From Bartonella apihabitans (GTDB taxonomy: Bacteria > Pseudomonadota > Alphaproteobacteria > Rhizobiales > Rhizobiaceae): a stretch of 64,000 bases of DNA. Positions 10,333 to 19,842 of the stretch are shown here, piece after piece. Numbering within the stretch: position 1 is the first letter of the stretch; every line of letters starts with the position of its first letter. Where the stretch lies: NCBI RefSeq assembly GCF_030758755.1, contig NZ_CP132387.1, positions 744,001 through 808,000 of the forward strand, read 5' to 3'. Under the pieces are notes generated by a model, which searched no databases, was not told the DNA's origin, and saw nothing but the letters and a program-made list of their open reading frames with translations. Position numbers and translations under genes: made by a program.

Positions 10333-11265
10333 TCTTTGCGCAAAACATAAAATTCCAAGCGTGGAACGGTCAATAACACCTTATGGTACAAAAGGCACTG
10401 AGACAATGACCGTTCTTCAGACTATTTTTCAGTTGAATAGATTGAATATGTAAAATCTTGCCAGAATGATTATGTCGGCAAGCGTGGTATGTCACTTGCG
10501 AGTAAAAAGGGATTATCATGAAGTGACGAGGAGTGAAACTTTAGCCGTTCACATAACCAGAAATATTATCAAGATTTTCCGGTTAAAGATTGCTAACGAT
10601 TTAATATAACGAACAATTGTAAATAAAATGAGTGATGAGTTGTATTCTAGAAACGGAACGTTCAAATCGGAATATTACAAGATAAATAAAGCATTTCTTG
10701 TCGATAACGGTAATAAATATTCGAGTAAAAATTATATTGGCGAATCAAAAACATTATATTTTTGACACTCATTCGTTACACTTTTTTTTCTTTACGATTA
10801 CATCGGAGCAACGAAAACAAAAGTCTCTCGGATTGTCGGGTGGGGGAGAACATTGTTGCGCGATAGGAAAGTAGGCCGACAATTCTGACGACAAAAACCA
10901 AAGCCTGAAGACGAAAATCAGCGTAAATGCATTAACGCTATATCTTATCAAACAAACTATTCTGTAAATCGGAAAAACATAATCTTGCAAAGTCTTGTGA
11001 AGTTTATCGGAGATTACAACCGGAAGTTCGCGTGACCATTGATTTTATCTGTTCGGCGGGAAAATTGCTTGGAATGGTTCGAGAGGCGATATTTTTGCCA
11101 GTTTATCTGCGCATTATTCCTTGTCTTCAGAAATTATGGTGGTTCTTTTCTTAAATATCCGGTAAAAAACGCAAGAGTTGGCTTTTTTCCTTTGATTGAT
11201 AGAAATTGAATGATATAGAGACGCCGCTTGCCTATGGTTTGTTGCAAACCTGATTATCAGGAATT
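10333..11265. other. 933-base gap without a supported gene
   Basis: AT-rich stretch between trmFO and tRNA-Leu. The longest frame on the minus strand (near 10769-10990) reads as low-complexity, Cys-rich and basic, and is not convincing. One 45-codon frame on the plus strand is listed separately. The trmFO promoter and the tRNA-Leu promoter must lie here. No sRNA was recognised. Confidence 0.5.
10628..10765 (+). CDS. Possible small protein, 45 residues, unknown
   Basis: An ATG frame of 45 codons beginning MSDELYSRNGTFKSE and ending KTLYF. It is polar and Lys/Asn/Tyr-rich with no membrane segment. No clear ribosome-binding site precedes it (ACAATTGTAAATAAA), and composition is that of the AT-rich gap. 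I do not recognise it; it may be chance. Confidence 0.2.
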   Translation: MSDELYSRNGTFKSEYYKINKAFLVDNGNKYSSKNYIGESKTLYF

Positions 11266-11348
11266 GCGGATGTGGCGAAATTGGTAGACGCACCAGATTT
11301 AGGTTCTGGCGGGCAACCGTGGGGGTTCGAGTCCCTTCATCCGCACCA
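11266..11348 (+). tRNA. tRNA-Leu (anticodon TAG)
   Basis: The acceptor arms GCGGATG and CATCCGC pair; the D-arm has GGTAGACGC; the anticodon loop GATTTAGGT reads TAG inside stem CCAGA/TCTGG; a long variable arm (GCGGGCAACCGT) shows a class II tRNA; the T-arm GGGTTCGAGTCCC is canonical; CCA is encoded. Confidence 0.95.
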
Positions 11349-11498
11349 AAGCAACGGCCTTGAATGCAAAGAGAATTTTTGCGGAGTTTCGCGCGAGGCG
11401 GAGGTCCGCTTCATGGTATTCTGACGCTTGGGTGTTAGAGCAGAATTGGTATCGGACAGGGCTTAAGTACTTGTCCTCAGAAAAATGAAGGTTGTTCG

Positions 11499-12995
11499 AT
11501 GCAAGTTACCGAGACGCTTAATAAGGGATTGCAGCGCGAGATCAAAGTAGTGATCCCGGCTAAAGATCTGGAAGCAAAACTAAACGAACGTCTTGACGAC
11601 GCTAAAGACAAGGTCAAGCTGAATGGCTTCCGCCCTGGTAAAGTGCCTGTCAGCCATTTGAAGAAAATGTATGGCAAGTCGTTTATGGCTGACGTTATCA
11701 ATTCGATTTTGAAGGATACGCCGCGTTCAATTCTTTCAGACCGCAATGAACGTTCGGCCACCCAGCCGGAAATTGATATGAGCGAAGACGAAAAAGAGGC
11801 CGAGAAGGTCTTGAATGGTGACGCCGACTTCGTCTTTACTTTGAAATATGAAGTTTTGCCGAAATTCGATCTCAAAGATGTTTCCGGTATCGCTGTTACA
11901 CGCGAAGTCGTTGAAGTTCCTGAATCCGACGTTGATAAACAGGTCGAGCGCATTCTTTCTTCTACCCGTACCTATACGGAAAAGAAGGGGAAGGCCGAAG
12001 ACGGCGATCGCGTAACGATCGATTATCTCGGCAAGCTTGACGGTGAACCGTTTGAAGGTGGCGCTGATAATGATGCGCAACTTGTTCTCGGTTCCAAACA
12101 ATTCATACCCGGCTTCGAAGAGCAGCTCATCGGTGTGAAAGCTGGTGACAAAAAAGTCATTACAGTAAAATTCCCTGATGATTACAATGCGAAACATCTG
12201 GCTGGTAAAGAAGCCACTTTCGACATAACAGTGAAAGAAGTTTCAAAGCCGGACGAACTGAAAATCGATGATGAAGCTGCCAAAAAACTTGGTCTCGAAT
12301 CACTCCAGAAGCTGCGCGACGTTATTCGCGAGCAAATCGAGAACCAATATGGCACAATCACACGTCAAAAAGTAAAGCGTCAGATTCTCGATGCTCTTGA
12401 TAATGATTACGATTTCGAGACACCGGAACGTCTCGTCAATGTCGAATTCAATAATATCTGGGCACAAATCACCAATGAGCTGAAACAAGCCGGTCGCACT
12501 TTCGAAGACGAGGAAACGACAGAAGAAGCAGCCCGCGATGAATATCGCAAGCTCGCTGAACGTCGTGTTCGTCTTGGTCTTGTTTTGTCTGAAATTGGTG
12601 AAAAGGCCGGAATCAGCGTTTCTGAAGACGAGTTGCAACGGGCTGTTTATGATCAGGTTCGCCAATATCCCGGACAGGAAAAAGAAATATTCGAATTTTT
12701 CCGTCGTACGCCGGATGCAGTTGCCAATTTGCGTGCTCCTATATTCGAAGAGAAAGTCGTTGATCATCTTCTCGGTAAAGTCAAAGTCACTGACAAGAAA
12801 GTGACAGCCGAAGAGCTGATGAAAGAGGAAGAAGACGAAAATTCTCCGAAGAAATCAGCGGCAAAGAAAAAGACCGAAAGCAAGAAATCCGAAGACAAAA
12901 AGGCTGATGACAAGAAGTCGTCTTCGAAGTCTCATGCAGAAGAAAAAGCACCTGCCAAAAAGGCAGCCGCAAAAAAGACAACGAAAAAAGATTGA
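11499..12995 (+). CDS. tig: Trigger factor (ribosome-associated chaperone, peptidyl-prolyl isomerase)
   Basis: Chaperone that binds nascent chains at ribosomal protein L23. 498 residues. The N-terminal ribosome-binding domain contains GFRPGKVP around residues 44-51, the FKBP-type PPIase domain lies at about 155-245 ([14 protein letters not shown]), and the C-terminal chaperone domain follows. The last 65 or so residues form a Lys/Ala/Glu/Ser-rich tail ending KKTTKKD, a low-complexity extension seen in many rhizobial trigger factors. The gene is monocistronic: a tRNA gene lies upstream, a terminator 25 bases downstream, and gatB starts after its own leader. In many bacteria tig precedes clpP; here it is 8 kb away. 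Confidence 0.95.
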   Translation: MQVTETLNKGLQREIKVVIPAKDLEAKLNERLDDAKDKVKLNGFRPGKVPVSHLKKMYGKSFMADVINSILKDTPRSILSDRNERSATQPEIDMSEDEKEAEKVLNGDADFVFTLKYEVLPKFDLKDVSGIAVTREVVEVPESDVDKQVERILSSTRTYTEKKGKAEDGDRVTIDYLGKLDGEPFEGGADNDAQLVLGSKQFIPGFEEQLIGVKAGDKKVITVKFPDDYNAKHLAGKEATFDITVKEVSKPDELKIDDEAAKKLGLESLQKLRDVIREQIENQYGTITRQKVKRQILDALDNDYDFETPERLVNVEFNNIWAQITNELKQAGRTFEDEETTEEAARDEYRKLAERRVRLGLVLSEIGEKAGISVSEDELQRAVYDQVRQYPGQEKEIFEFFRRTPDAVANLRAPIFEEKVVDHLLGKVKVTDKKVTAEELMKEEEDENSPKKSAAKKKTESKKSEDKKADDKKSSSKSHAEEKAPAKKAAAKKTTKKD

Positions 12996-13019
12996 TTTGC
13001 TGTTGGATAAAATAAATCT

Positions 13020-13045
13020 GGCCCGGTTTTTCCGGGCCTTTTTTA
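13020..13045 (+). terminator. Terminator after tig
   Basis: GGCCCGG and CCGGGCC form a 7-bp GC stem around TTTTT, followed by TTTTTT. Classic intrinsic terminator. Confidence 0.9.
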
Positions 13046-13136
13046 TAAGGACAACACTCTTTGCTTGCACTTGGAGCTTGTTTGGACTAGCCAATAGAAA
13101 TAATTTTATCTTTAAAATAAGAATGATGGATTTCTA

Positions 13137-14636
13137 ATGACACTCGTTGATGCCCGCACAGCTGACCCGAAACGTTTCATCTCCGGAGCTACCGGAGACT
13201 GGGAAGTCATTATCGGATTGGAAGTACATGCTCAGGTAACCTCCAATTCCAAACTTTTTTCCGGCGCTTCCACGAAATTCGGGGCTGAACCCAATGCTCA
13301 TGTTTCGCTTGTTGATGCTGCAATGCCGGGTATGCTGCCTGTCATCAACATCGAATGTGTCAAACAGGCGGTGAGAACCGGATTAGGATTGAATGCCAAG
13401 ATCAATTTAAAATCTGTGTTTGACCGCAAAAATTATTTTTATCCGGATTTGCCTCAAGGCTATCAGATTTCCCAATTTGAACAGCCAATTGTCGGAGAAG
13501 GTAAAATCATCATCTCTGTTGGTCCTGATAAAAAAGGTGAGTTCGAGGATGTGGAAATCGGCATCGAACGGCTCCATCTTGAGCAGGATGCGGGAAAATC
13601 TATTCACGATCAACACCCGACAATGTCGTTTGTCGATCTTAACCGTTCCGGCGTCGCGTTGATGGAAATTGTGTCAAAGCCGGATTTGCGTTCGTCAGAT
13701 GAAGCAAAAGCCTATGTGACGAAATTGCGTACGATCGTTCGCTATCTTGGAACATGTGATGGCAATATGGATGAAGGCGCAATGCGTGCCGATGTCAATG
13801 TTTCAGTGCGTCGTCCGGGTGAGGATTTCGGTACAAGGTGCGAAATCAAGAATGTCAATTCAATCCGTTTTATCGGACAGGCAATTGACTATGAAGCGCG
13901 TCGGCAAATAGCAGTTCTTGAGGACGGCGGCACAATCGATCAGGAAACACGGCTGTTTGACTCTGCAAAAGGTGAAACACGGCCAATGCGTTCCAAAGAA
14001 GAAGCACATGACTACCGGTATTTTCCTGATCCCGATTTGTTGCCTTTGGTTTTCGACCAGAAATTTGTCGACGATTTGAAAGCCGACTTGCCAGCCTTGC
14101 CGGACGAAATCAAATCAAGTTTCATTAATGAAATGGGACTGAGTGCCTATGATGCCTCTATCCTTGTAAGCGAAAAGGCGATTGCGGATTTCTTCCAGTC
14201 GGTTGCTGCCGGTCGCGATGGCAAACTTGCTGCGAATTGGGTCATTAACGATTTGCTTGGCGCTTTGAACAAAGCAAGCCTCGATATTTCGCAATCTCCA
14301 ATGAGCGCAGATCAACTTGGTGGAATCATCGATTTGATAAAAGAGGGTACGATCTCCGGAAAGATTGCAAAAGACCTCTTCGAGATCGTTTGGAACGAGG
14401 GAGGAGATCCTGCAAAAATCGTTGAGGAACGCGGCATGAAACAGGTGACCGACACAGCCGCTATCGAAAAAACTGTCGATGAAATTATTGCTGCCAATCC
14501 GGATAAAGTTGCTCAAGCCAAAGAAAAGCCAACATTGGCTGGTTGGTTTGTCGGTCAGGTAATGAAAAAAACCGGTGGTAAGGCAAATCCTCAAGTAGTA
14601 AATAAACTGATTAAGGCAAAACTCGGGATAGAATAA
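13137..14636 (+). CDS. gatB: Aspartyl/glutamyl-tRNA amidotransferase subunit B
   Basis: Subunit B of GatCAB, which converts misacylated Glu-tRNA(Gln) and Asp-tRNA(Asn) to the amides; it binds tRNA and carries the kinase-like site. 499 residues. The signature starts [13 protein letters not shown] near residue 21, then [15 protein letters not shown] and the HLEQDAGKS metal/ATP-site block; the helical YqeY-like tail ends at KLGIE. It is full length and intact. The ATG overlaps nothing and follows TTCTA with a weak ribosome-binding site. The GNAT gene begins five bases after its stop, which suggests one transcript. gatA and gatC are not in this window. Confidence 0.96.
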   Translation: MTLVDARTADPKRFISGATGDWEVIIGLEVHAQVTSNSKLFSGASTKFGAEPNAHVSLVDAAMPGMLPVINIECVKQAVRTGLGLNAKINLKSVFDRKNYFYPDLPQGYQISQFEQPIVGEGKIIISVGPDKKGEFEDVEIGIERLHLEQDAGKSIHDQHPTMSFVDLNRSGVALMEIVSKPDLRSSDEAKAYVTKLRTIVRYLGTCDGNMDEGAMRADVNVSVRRPGEDFGTRCEIKNVNSIRFIGQAIDYEARRQIAVLEDGGTIDQETRLFDSAKGETRPMRSKEEAHDYRYFPDPDLLPLVFDQKFVDDLKADLPALPDEIKSSFINEMGLSAYDASILVSEKAIADFFQSVAAGRDGKLAANWVINDLLGALNKASLDISQSPMSADQLGGIIDLIKEGTISGKIAKDLFEIVWNEGGDPAKIVEERGMKQVTDTAAIEKTVDEIIAANPDKVAQAKEKPTLAGWFVGQVMKKTGGKANPQVVNKLIKAKLGIE

Positions 14637-14641
14637 CGACC

Positions 14642-15130
14642 ATGTGGATTTGCACTGCATCCAAGGATGATATCAATGCTATTCATGATCTGTTGATCGA
14701 AACATGGCATGCAACATTAGATGATATCGTCGGACGTGAAGAAGTTGATCGTAAAATTGCTCACGATTATACGCCTGATCTCTTGAAAAAAATGCTCAGT
14801 CGTCCAGCATCCGAATATGTCGTAGCGGACGACGGGGATACTCTTCATGGTGTTGCCTATGCAGCTCAGGGAGCTGTCAAAGGTGATTTTGAAATTGCAC
14901 TTGTGCTTCATCTATGCGTAAAACCGGAAAGTCAGGGGCAGGGGATCGGTCAACGATTATTGATCGAGCTTGAAGAAGCTTTTCCTGCTGCCCGTAAAAT
15001 TCGTGTGGCTCTCAATAAAAAAGATGAGAAGACACAGAAATTTTTTGAAGAACAAGGGTATAAGCACCTCGGGAAAACTACCGAGAACAAGTCGAATGAT
15101 GATGTTGTCCTGGAGAAGACACTGTTCTGA
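14642..15130 (+). CDS. GNAT-family N-acetyltransferase
   Basis: 162-residue acetyl-CoA-dependent acetyltransferase of unknown substrate. The acetyl-CoA loop is visible as VKPESQGQGIGQRLL (Q/R-x-x-G-x-G/A) near residues 91-105, preceded by the beta-strand IALVLHLCV, and followed by RVALNKKDEKTQKFFEEQGY, which is the usual C-terminal half with NxxxxxFYexxGF wording. It starts five bases after gatB with TAACGACC between, consistent with coupling. No specific function can be assigned; a RimI-like or small-molecule role are both open. Confidence 0.85.
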   Translation: MWICTASKDDINAIHDLLIETWHATLDDIVGREEVDRKIAHDYTPDLLKKMLSRPASEYVVADDGDTLHGVAYAAQGAVKGDFEIALVLHLCVKPESQGQGIGQRLLIELEEAFPAARKIRVALNKKDEKTQKFFEEQGYKHLGKTTENKSNDDVVLEKTLF

Positions 15131-15235
15131 TCACGTCAATATTGACTTGCTTTTAATGTTGATGAGCTGCATAACGTTAAAAGTTGGTTTTTCGTTTGAA
15201 GCTTATGGGCTGAACTTGAAGGAGCTCACACTGAA

Positions 15236-15634
15236 ATGGCTGGTATCTGGAAACAGGTTTTTACATGGTGGAACGGTAACACCATTAATACACGTTTTTT
15301 CACGTGGCTACATGGCAAGCGCGTAGGTGAAGACGAGTTCGGAAACATCTATTATGAAGGCAGCCGCCATAAAGACGGCTATCCGCGGCGCTGGGTCATT
15401 TACAAGAATTATTCGGAAGCTTCAACGATTCCTGCCGGTTGGCATGGCTGGATTTATCATCGTACAGATACGCCACCAAGTGCAGAAGACTACCACGCAC
15501 GTGAGTGGGAGAAACCGCATCTTCCCAATCTGACCGGTACAAGCAAGGCCTATACACCGAAGGGTTCGATTGCCCATCATGGTCAACGTCCTCATGTTAC
15601 CGGCGATTACGACGCCTGGACACCGGGCAAATAG
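15236..15634 (+). CDS. NADH:ubiquinone oxidoreductase subunit NDUFA12 family
   Basis: 132-residue accessory subunit of complex I (B17.2 family), membrane-arm-associated and typical of alphaproteobacteria and mitochondria. It shows the family blocks TWWNGNTINTRFFTWLHG, VGEDEFGNIYYE and RRWVIYKN, then IPAGWHGWIYHRTD and the proline-rich end with HLPNLTGTS. AAGGAGCTCACACTGAA upstream is a good ribosome-binding site. The DUF2155 gene follows 95 bases later, an arrangement common in Rhizobiales. Confidence 0.94.
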   Translation: MAGIWKQVFTWWNGNTINTRFFTWLHGKRVGEDEFGNIYYEGSRHKDGYPRRWVIYKNYSEASTIPAGWHGWIYHRTDTPPSAEDYHAREWEKPHLPNLTGTSKAYTPKGSIAHHGQRPHVTGDYDAWTPGK

Positions 15635-15729
15635 ACATTTCGTAACGTAAATCGGATTGTTTTTTCGCCATATTGCCATAATTGGCAAATAAGCTTCGAA
15701 TTATAATAGATAATCATTGATGCGGTGCT

Positions 15730-16158
15730 ATGAGATTTTTTAAACCGTTTTTCAGACGTTGCTTATTTGTCCTGTTTGCCTTATTCCTTGGGCTTTTTGT
15801 GACTGCATCATCTTATGCGCAGGAGACAACGCGATTAAGTAATCCAGTGGCTGTTTTTTCCGGTCTTGATAAAATTACCGGCCGCATCACAACTTTTGAT
15901 GTCTATATAGGCGAGACCTACCAATTCGGTGCTCTTCAGGTGACCCCGCGCGTTTGTTATACAAGCTCGGCAGATGAAGCAACGCGCACAGATGGGTTTG
16001 TCGAGGTTAACGAAATCACCCTTGATAAAAAAATCAAACGCATATTCACTGGCTGGATGTTTGCTGACAGCCCCGGTCTTAACGCTGTCGAACACCCGAT
16101 TTATGATGTGTGGTTGAAAGACTGCAAACAGAAATCCAAAGTTCCCGCTCCCCAATAA
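15730..16158 (+). CDS. DUF2155 domain-containing periplasmic protein
   Basis: 142-residue exported protein. A signal peptide is clear: basic start (FKPFFRRC), hydrophobic core, and cleavage likely after SSYAQ near residue 30. The mature part has the DUF2155 wording LDKITGRITTFDVYIGE and VCYTSSADEAT, with the RIFTGWMFADSPGLNAVEHP block; two cysteines (VCYTS and LKDCKQ) may pair in the periplasm. Function of DUF2155 is unknown. It sits downstream of the NDUFA12-family gene as in other Rhizobiales. A 0.6 kb gap follows. Confidence 0.88.
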   Translation: MRFFKPFFRRCLFVLFALFLGLFVTASSYAQETTRLSNPVAVFSGLDKITGRITTFDVYIGETYQFGALQVTPRVCYTSSADEATRTDGFVEVNEITLDKKIKRIFTGWMFADSPGLNAVEHPIYDVWLKDCKQKSKVPAPQ

Positions 16159-16786
16159 TATATTGCTATAGGAATGTATAAAGTTACCTTCGTTTGGTCT
16201 TTCTATATATTGAATGACCAAATTGTTTTATTTTATTGTTGTGATAAATAAATCACCTAGTGATTAATGATGGTGATAAAGTACGGCGCTTGAAGGTTAG
16301 TCAAATTAATATAACTGACCTTTTTAAATAGATTATCCTTTATGTTTTTTAATTTCCAATCTTCAACATTATTCGATTTTTTATAACGTTATAACATGTG
16401 CGAAATATCAACCCCGTTTTAATAGTGGAGTTGGTGTTCATGGAAAAGGCCAATAATGCCTTGGAAGATAATCGATTGTACTAGGAATATACGGGCAATT
16501 GTTTTGCCTTTAAAAAAATCAGGTATGGAAGGCGCAGTAAAACCCCGAAATAACCATGCCTTATAAAAATAATGAAAATTGCCGTAGTCAAATATCAAAA
16601 GCTATTCCGGTTTGGATTTTCAGTGTTAGGGGGTATCTCATTCCTGCTTGTTCATTTGCGTGCCCGCTTTTTTGATACTCACCTTATTTTTGTTCGCAAC
16701 AGTTTTGAAAATATCGGCTCAAGCTTGGCGTAAGCATCGGGTATTAGTTTTGTCTATCAAGAAATTGAAGTACTGGAAGGCTCACT
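16159..16786. other. 628-base gap, mostly without genes
   Basis: AT-rich. One plus-strand frame of 53 codons (16572-16733, starting MKIAVVKYQKLF, with a hydrophobic stretch FSVLGGISFLLV) is visible but lacks a ribosome-binding site and is not supported further. The promoter of the interrupted lipoprotein gene probably lies at the right end. Confidence 0.4.
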
Positions 16787-17290
16787 ATGCCGTCAATTCG
16801 TGTGGTGAAACAGATTTTTGCATCATTATTTTTGGGCTGTTGCTTGACCGGTTGCCAGTGGTCGACAGAACCTTCAACCACGCATGATTATTATACGCGT
16901 GTTACAGAGCTGAGTTCCAAGAGCTTTTATTTTACCAACAATCCTTTGATTTAGTTGGAAATGCAGGCAAAATGGATCAGCAATCAGGGCTATGTTATTG
17001 ATACAATAGCGACTTCCACGAATAGCAATGATCTGGATATTAGTCTCGCCTGGTCGCAAAAACGCAACTATCGGTATGTTGCGAGAGAAAAACTGAATAT
17101 CGTTTGTACCATCGGATGTACCAATTCGGAAAAGGGACGCATATTCATTCCCGAAGACGAATTTCGTCAATATGCAATTAGTGGCTTTATTTTCAAACTT
17201 GTCGGACGCGGAAATTATGTAGATGGTTTCCTTGATAAAAGAGCCTTTCAGCAAGTTCTGGATCAGATGCAGTCAATGCCGAAATACTGA
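16787..17290 (+). pseudogene. Small lipoprotein gene interrupted by an in-frame TAG
   Basis: Starts at an ATG preceded by TGGAAGGCTCACT (good ribosome-binding site). The N-terminus is a lipoprotein signal: MPSIRVVKQIFASLFL then a lipobox ending LTGC at about residue 23. Codon 56 (16952-16954) is TAG, and the frame stays open beyond it for 111 more codons to a TGA at 17290. The downstream part (KLNIVCTIGCTNSEKG, RNYVDGFLDK-like end) reads as a normal protein with two cysteines. Restoring one base (for example CAG for TAG) gives a 167-residue outer-membrane or inner-membrane lipoprotein. I do not recognise the family. An L,D-transpeptidase gene follows 118 bases downstream. Confidence 0.6.
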
Positions 17291-17408
17291 CAGTTACGGA
17301 TTTTCAAAGGGCTGAATTAACTATTTTTTAACTTTTTAATTCTTTTTTGTATTTTTTCGTTTTACTCTATCTCTCGCATTTTTTGTGAATTTTGAGCGGG
17401 ATAGGGCC

Positions 17409-17843
17409 ATGAACTATTGGAAAATATCTGCTCTTTTGAGTGGAGCCACGATTTTTATGTTTTCATTGATGGGGCCAGCATCGGCTGATGATATTTTGGC
17501 ACTCGTCAACGTTTCGAATCAGACAATGATTGTTAAAAAAGATGGTAAAACGCTTTACCAATGGAAAGTATCCACCGGACGAAAAGGATATGCTACGCCA
17601 AGCGGGACTTATCGCCCTGTCAGAATGCACAAAATGTGGCGAAGCCGGAAATATGACAATGCGCCGATGCCTTATGCAATATTTTATAATCAAGGTTACG
17701 CCATCCATGGCACATCTTATGTGAGCCGTTTAGGCAGTCCGGCAAGTCATGGTTGCATACGCTTGAATACAGCGAATGCAGAAATCCTTTATAAAATGTT
17801 GTTAAAAGAGGGGCAGGAAAACCTCAAAATCGTCATTAAATAA
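17409..17843 (+). CDS. L,D-transpeptidase (YkuD domain)
   Basis: Exported peptidoglycan cross-linking or lipoprotein-anchoring enzyme of 144 residues. A signal peptide covers about residues 1-26 (cut near ASA/DD). The whole mature protein is a minimal YkuD domain: His100 in AIHGTSY and the catalytic motif SHGCIRLN with Cys116 and Arg118 are present. The ATG start is preferred over a GTG eight codons upstream because it gives a clean signal peptide and follows AGCGGGATAGGG. Its TAA stop overlaps the ATG of the next gene (TAATG), so the transporter is translationally coupled. No LysM or other binding domain is present. Confidence 0.9.
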   Translation: MNYWKISALLSGATIFMFSLMGPASADDILALVNVSNQTMIVKKDGKTLYQWKVSTGRKGYATPSGTYRPVRMHKMWRSRKYDNAPMPYAIFYNQGYAIHGTSYVSRLGSPASHGCIRLNTANAEILYKMLLKEGQENLKIVIK

Positions 17844-19018
17844 TGAAATCGGAACGTCGGGACTGGTTTGTTTTTTTAGAAAAACATCAAATTGAATTTT
17901 ATTTTCTGGCTATTCTCGGCGGAACCGCTATCGGTTATTTGTTTCGCGTATTGAGCTGCGCTAATATTGTCCTTAACTTTATTTTGCCGGTACTATTATT
18001 TGTCACATTTTTGCAGGTTCCGGTTTCTTCGGTAATCGACAATCTCGGAAATAAGCGTTTTTTGGCAGCGCTTCTTGTAGGAAATTTTGTATTCATACCG
18101 ATATTGGTAGCCTTATTGTTGTTAATAGGGGCGGGGTTTTTCTATCAATTATCCGATCTTTTTCGTTTTCCAGATGAGTTGAACTCGACAACTCCTTATC
18201 TCGCCTTTGCTTTTTATGGCATGATTCTGCTTTGTGCGCCTTGCGTCGATTATGTCGTGTCTTTTTGTCGTTTGGCCAAAGGGGACAGTTCTGCGCTAAC
18301 GGCCGCATTGCCTGTTTTGTTAATCATAGAGCTCGCTTTTATAATGCTTTTGGGAACGGGTCAGTTTTATGACGAGCAAAACATGCAAGCTACGCGACCG
18401 GAATTAGTCGAATTTATCAAATCGATTTTTCGGGTTCTGATCTTTCCTCTCGCTCTCGCCTGGATTTTGCAATCCGTTTCTCGCTATAACAAGGTCGTTG
18501 CCTATTCGGCTTGTTTCATGAAAAACAGCGTCGTGGTGATTACGGCATTCACTTTAATGATAATTGCCGCATACGCTTTCTCGGAACTTTTCTCGATATT
18601 TGGCGATAATGGTTATGCCTTCACAAAAATATCAGCCGGCAAGGCAACAGGGATTTATGCAAACACAACGGACTATGGCAGCGGTGAAAAGACGCTATCG
18701 CATGCTTTTATTTATGGAATAGCTTTTTATTGCGCTTATGCCGTTTTTGCTCCTTTTGTCGGCTTTTTCACCGCAAAGCTTTTTAAACTTTCCAGAAAAC
18801 AGGAAATCGCATTGAGTTTCAGTGTTTCAACACGTAACTCACTTGTTTTGTTGCCATTTTTGCTAACTATATCACCAGCCGATGAACAAGCTTTGGTTGC
18901 GGCTGTTGTTTTGACACAAACCTGTGTCGAACTTGTTGCAGAGATTATATATGTGCGCTTTGTACCGTGTTATGTAAAAAAACACGTCCGATCTCGGGAG
19001 ATTGAATGTGAACGATAA
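17843..19018 (+). CDS. ACR3/BASS-family transporter (arsenic resistance-like)
   Basis: 391-residue membrane protein with about ten hydrophobic segments. It resembles the bile acid:sodium symporter superfamily and the ACR3 branch: the TM4 motif LCAPCVDYVV retains the ACR3 cysteine. The late helix reads SVSTRNSLVLLPF, not the NNFELA-type motif of proven arsenite exporters, so the substrate may not be arsenite. There is no arsR or arsC gene nearby. Start overlaps the L,D-transpeptidase stop, and the rhomboid gene starts inside its 3' end, so three genes form a coupled set. Substrate is unknown. Confidence 0.75.
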   Translation: MKSERRDWFVFLEKHQIEFYFLAILGGTAIGYLFRVLSCANIVLNFILPVLLFVTFLQVPVSSVIDNLGNKRFLAALLVGNFVFIPILVALLLLIGAGFFYQLSDLFRFPDELNSTTPYLAFAFYGMILLCAPCVDYVVSFCRLAKGDSSALTAALPVLLIIELAFIMLLGTGQFYDEQNMQATRPELVEFIKSIFRVLIFPLALAWILQSVSRYNKVVAYSACFMKNSVVVITAFTLMIIAAYAFSELFSIFGDNGYAFTKISAGKATGIYANTTDYGSGEKTLSHAFIYGIAFYCAYAVFAPFVGFFTAKLFKLSRKQEIALSFSVSTRNSLVLLPFLLTISPADEQALVAAVVLTQTCVELVAEIIYVRFVPCYVKKHVRSREIECER

Positions 19019-19727
19019 TTTTAGTCACGATTATGAGAATCGCAAGAAACATGCGCCAATTTTTAATATACCTCCCGTTATTATTGCCATTGTCGCTATC
19101 TGTGTACTAAGCTTTGTTATTCCGGAATATTTTTTATCACCGAGATATTATGAGTTGGTTTATATATATTGTTCGTTTATTCCAGAGTTCTTCACACATG
19201 ACTTTTTTAAATTGTGGTATACACCGGTAAGCTATTCATTTTTGCACGCGAGTATTATGCATGTGGGCGTTAATATGATGTGGCTTGTCATATTCGGCTC
19301 ACCGCTCGCAAACCGGATAGGCAATATAAAATTCGTTGTTTTCTGGTTTATCTGTTCGGCGGTCGCAGCTTTTGCACATCTCTTCATCTATCCGGACAGT
19401 TATGTACCGATGGTTGGCGCGTCGGGCGCAATATCAGGCATGATGGGTGCGGCTGCCCGATACGGTTTTCGTCAAGTACGCACATTTGGTCAAGACAGAA
19501 GGTCGGAATTTGCCGGTCCGATTCTGTCTATCGGGCAATCGCTTACTTCGAGAAATGTCGTTGGTTTTATCGGCACATGGATAATTATCGATATTATTAC
19601 CGGTCTTGCAACACCATCGATGGGCGGGGAGGGGAGTTCGATAGCCTGGGTCGCCCATATCGGCGGATTGGTAGCCGGTTTCTTTCTTATCGGATTGTTC
19701 GACAAGCGCAGAAACCAGGAAATTTAG
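19008..19727 (+). CDS. Rhomboid-family intramembrane serine protease
   Basis: Membrane protease of 239 residues with about six transmembrane helices. The dyad is visible: Ser139 in GASGAISG (TM4) and His217 in AWVAHIGG (TM6); the HxxxN oxyanion-type motif HVGVNMMW lies in TM2. A GTG start at 19008 follows GGGAG by seven bases and is preferred over TTG at 19002. The frame overlaps the end of the transporter gene by 11 bases, indicating coupling. Natural substrates are unknown; the upstream genes suggest an envelope role, which is inference. Confidence 0.9.
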   Translation: MNDNFSHDYENRKKHAPIFNIPPVIIAIVAICVLSFVIPEYFLSPRYYELVYIYCSFIPEFFTHDFFKLWYTPVSYSFLHASIMHVGVNMMWLVIFGSPLANRIGNIKFVVFWFICSAVAAFAHLFIYPDSYVPMVGASGAISGMMGAAARYGFRQVRTFGQDRRSEFAGPILSIGQSLTSRNVVGFIGTWIIIDIITGLATPSMGGEGSSIAWVAHIGGLVAGFFLIGLFDKRRNQEI

Positions 19728-19842
19728 TGAGGTTAAAATCCGTGACAATTAAAACCGGAAATACCGTGATGTAGAACAAGCACAGCCTAGAAAAGGGCGG
19801 AGCCTGTGCGAGTAAAACGCTTCTTGCGTTATCGCCTCCAAT

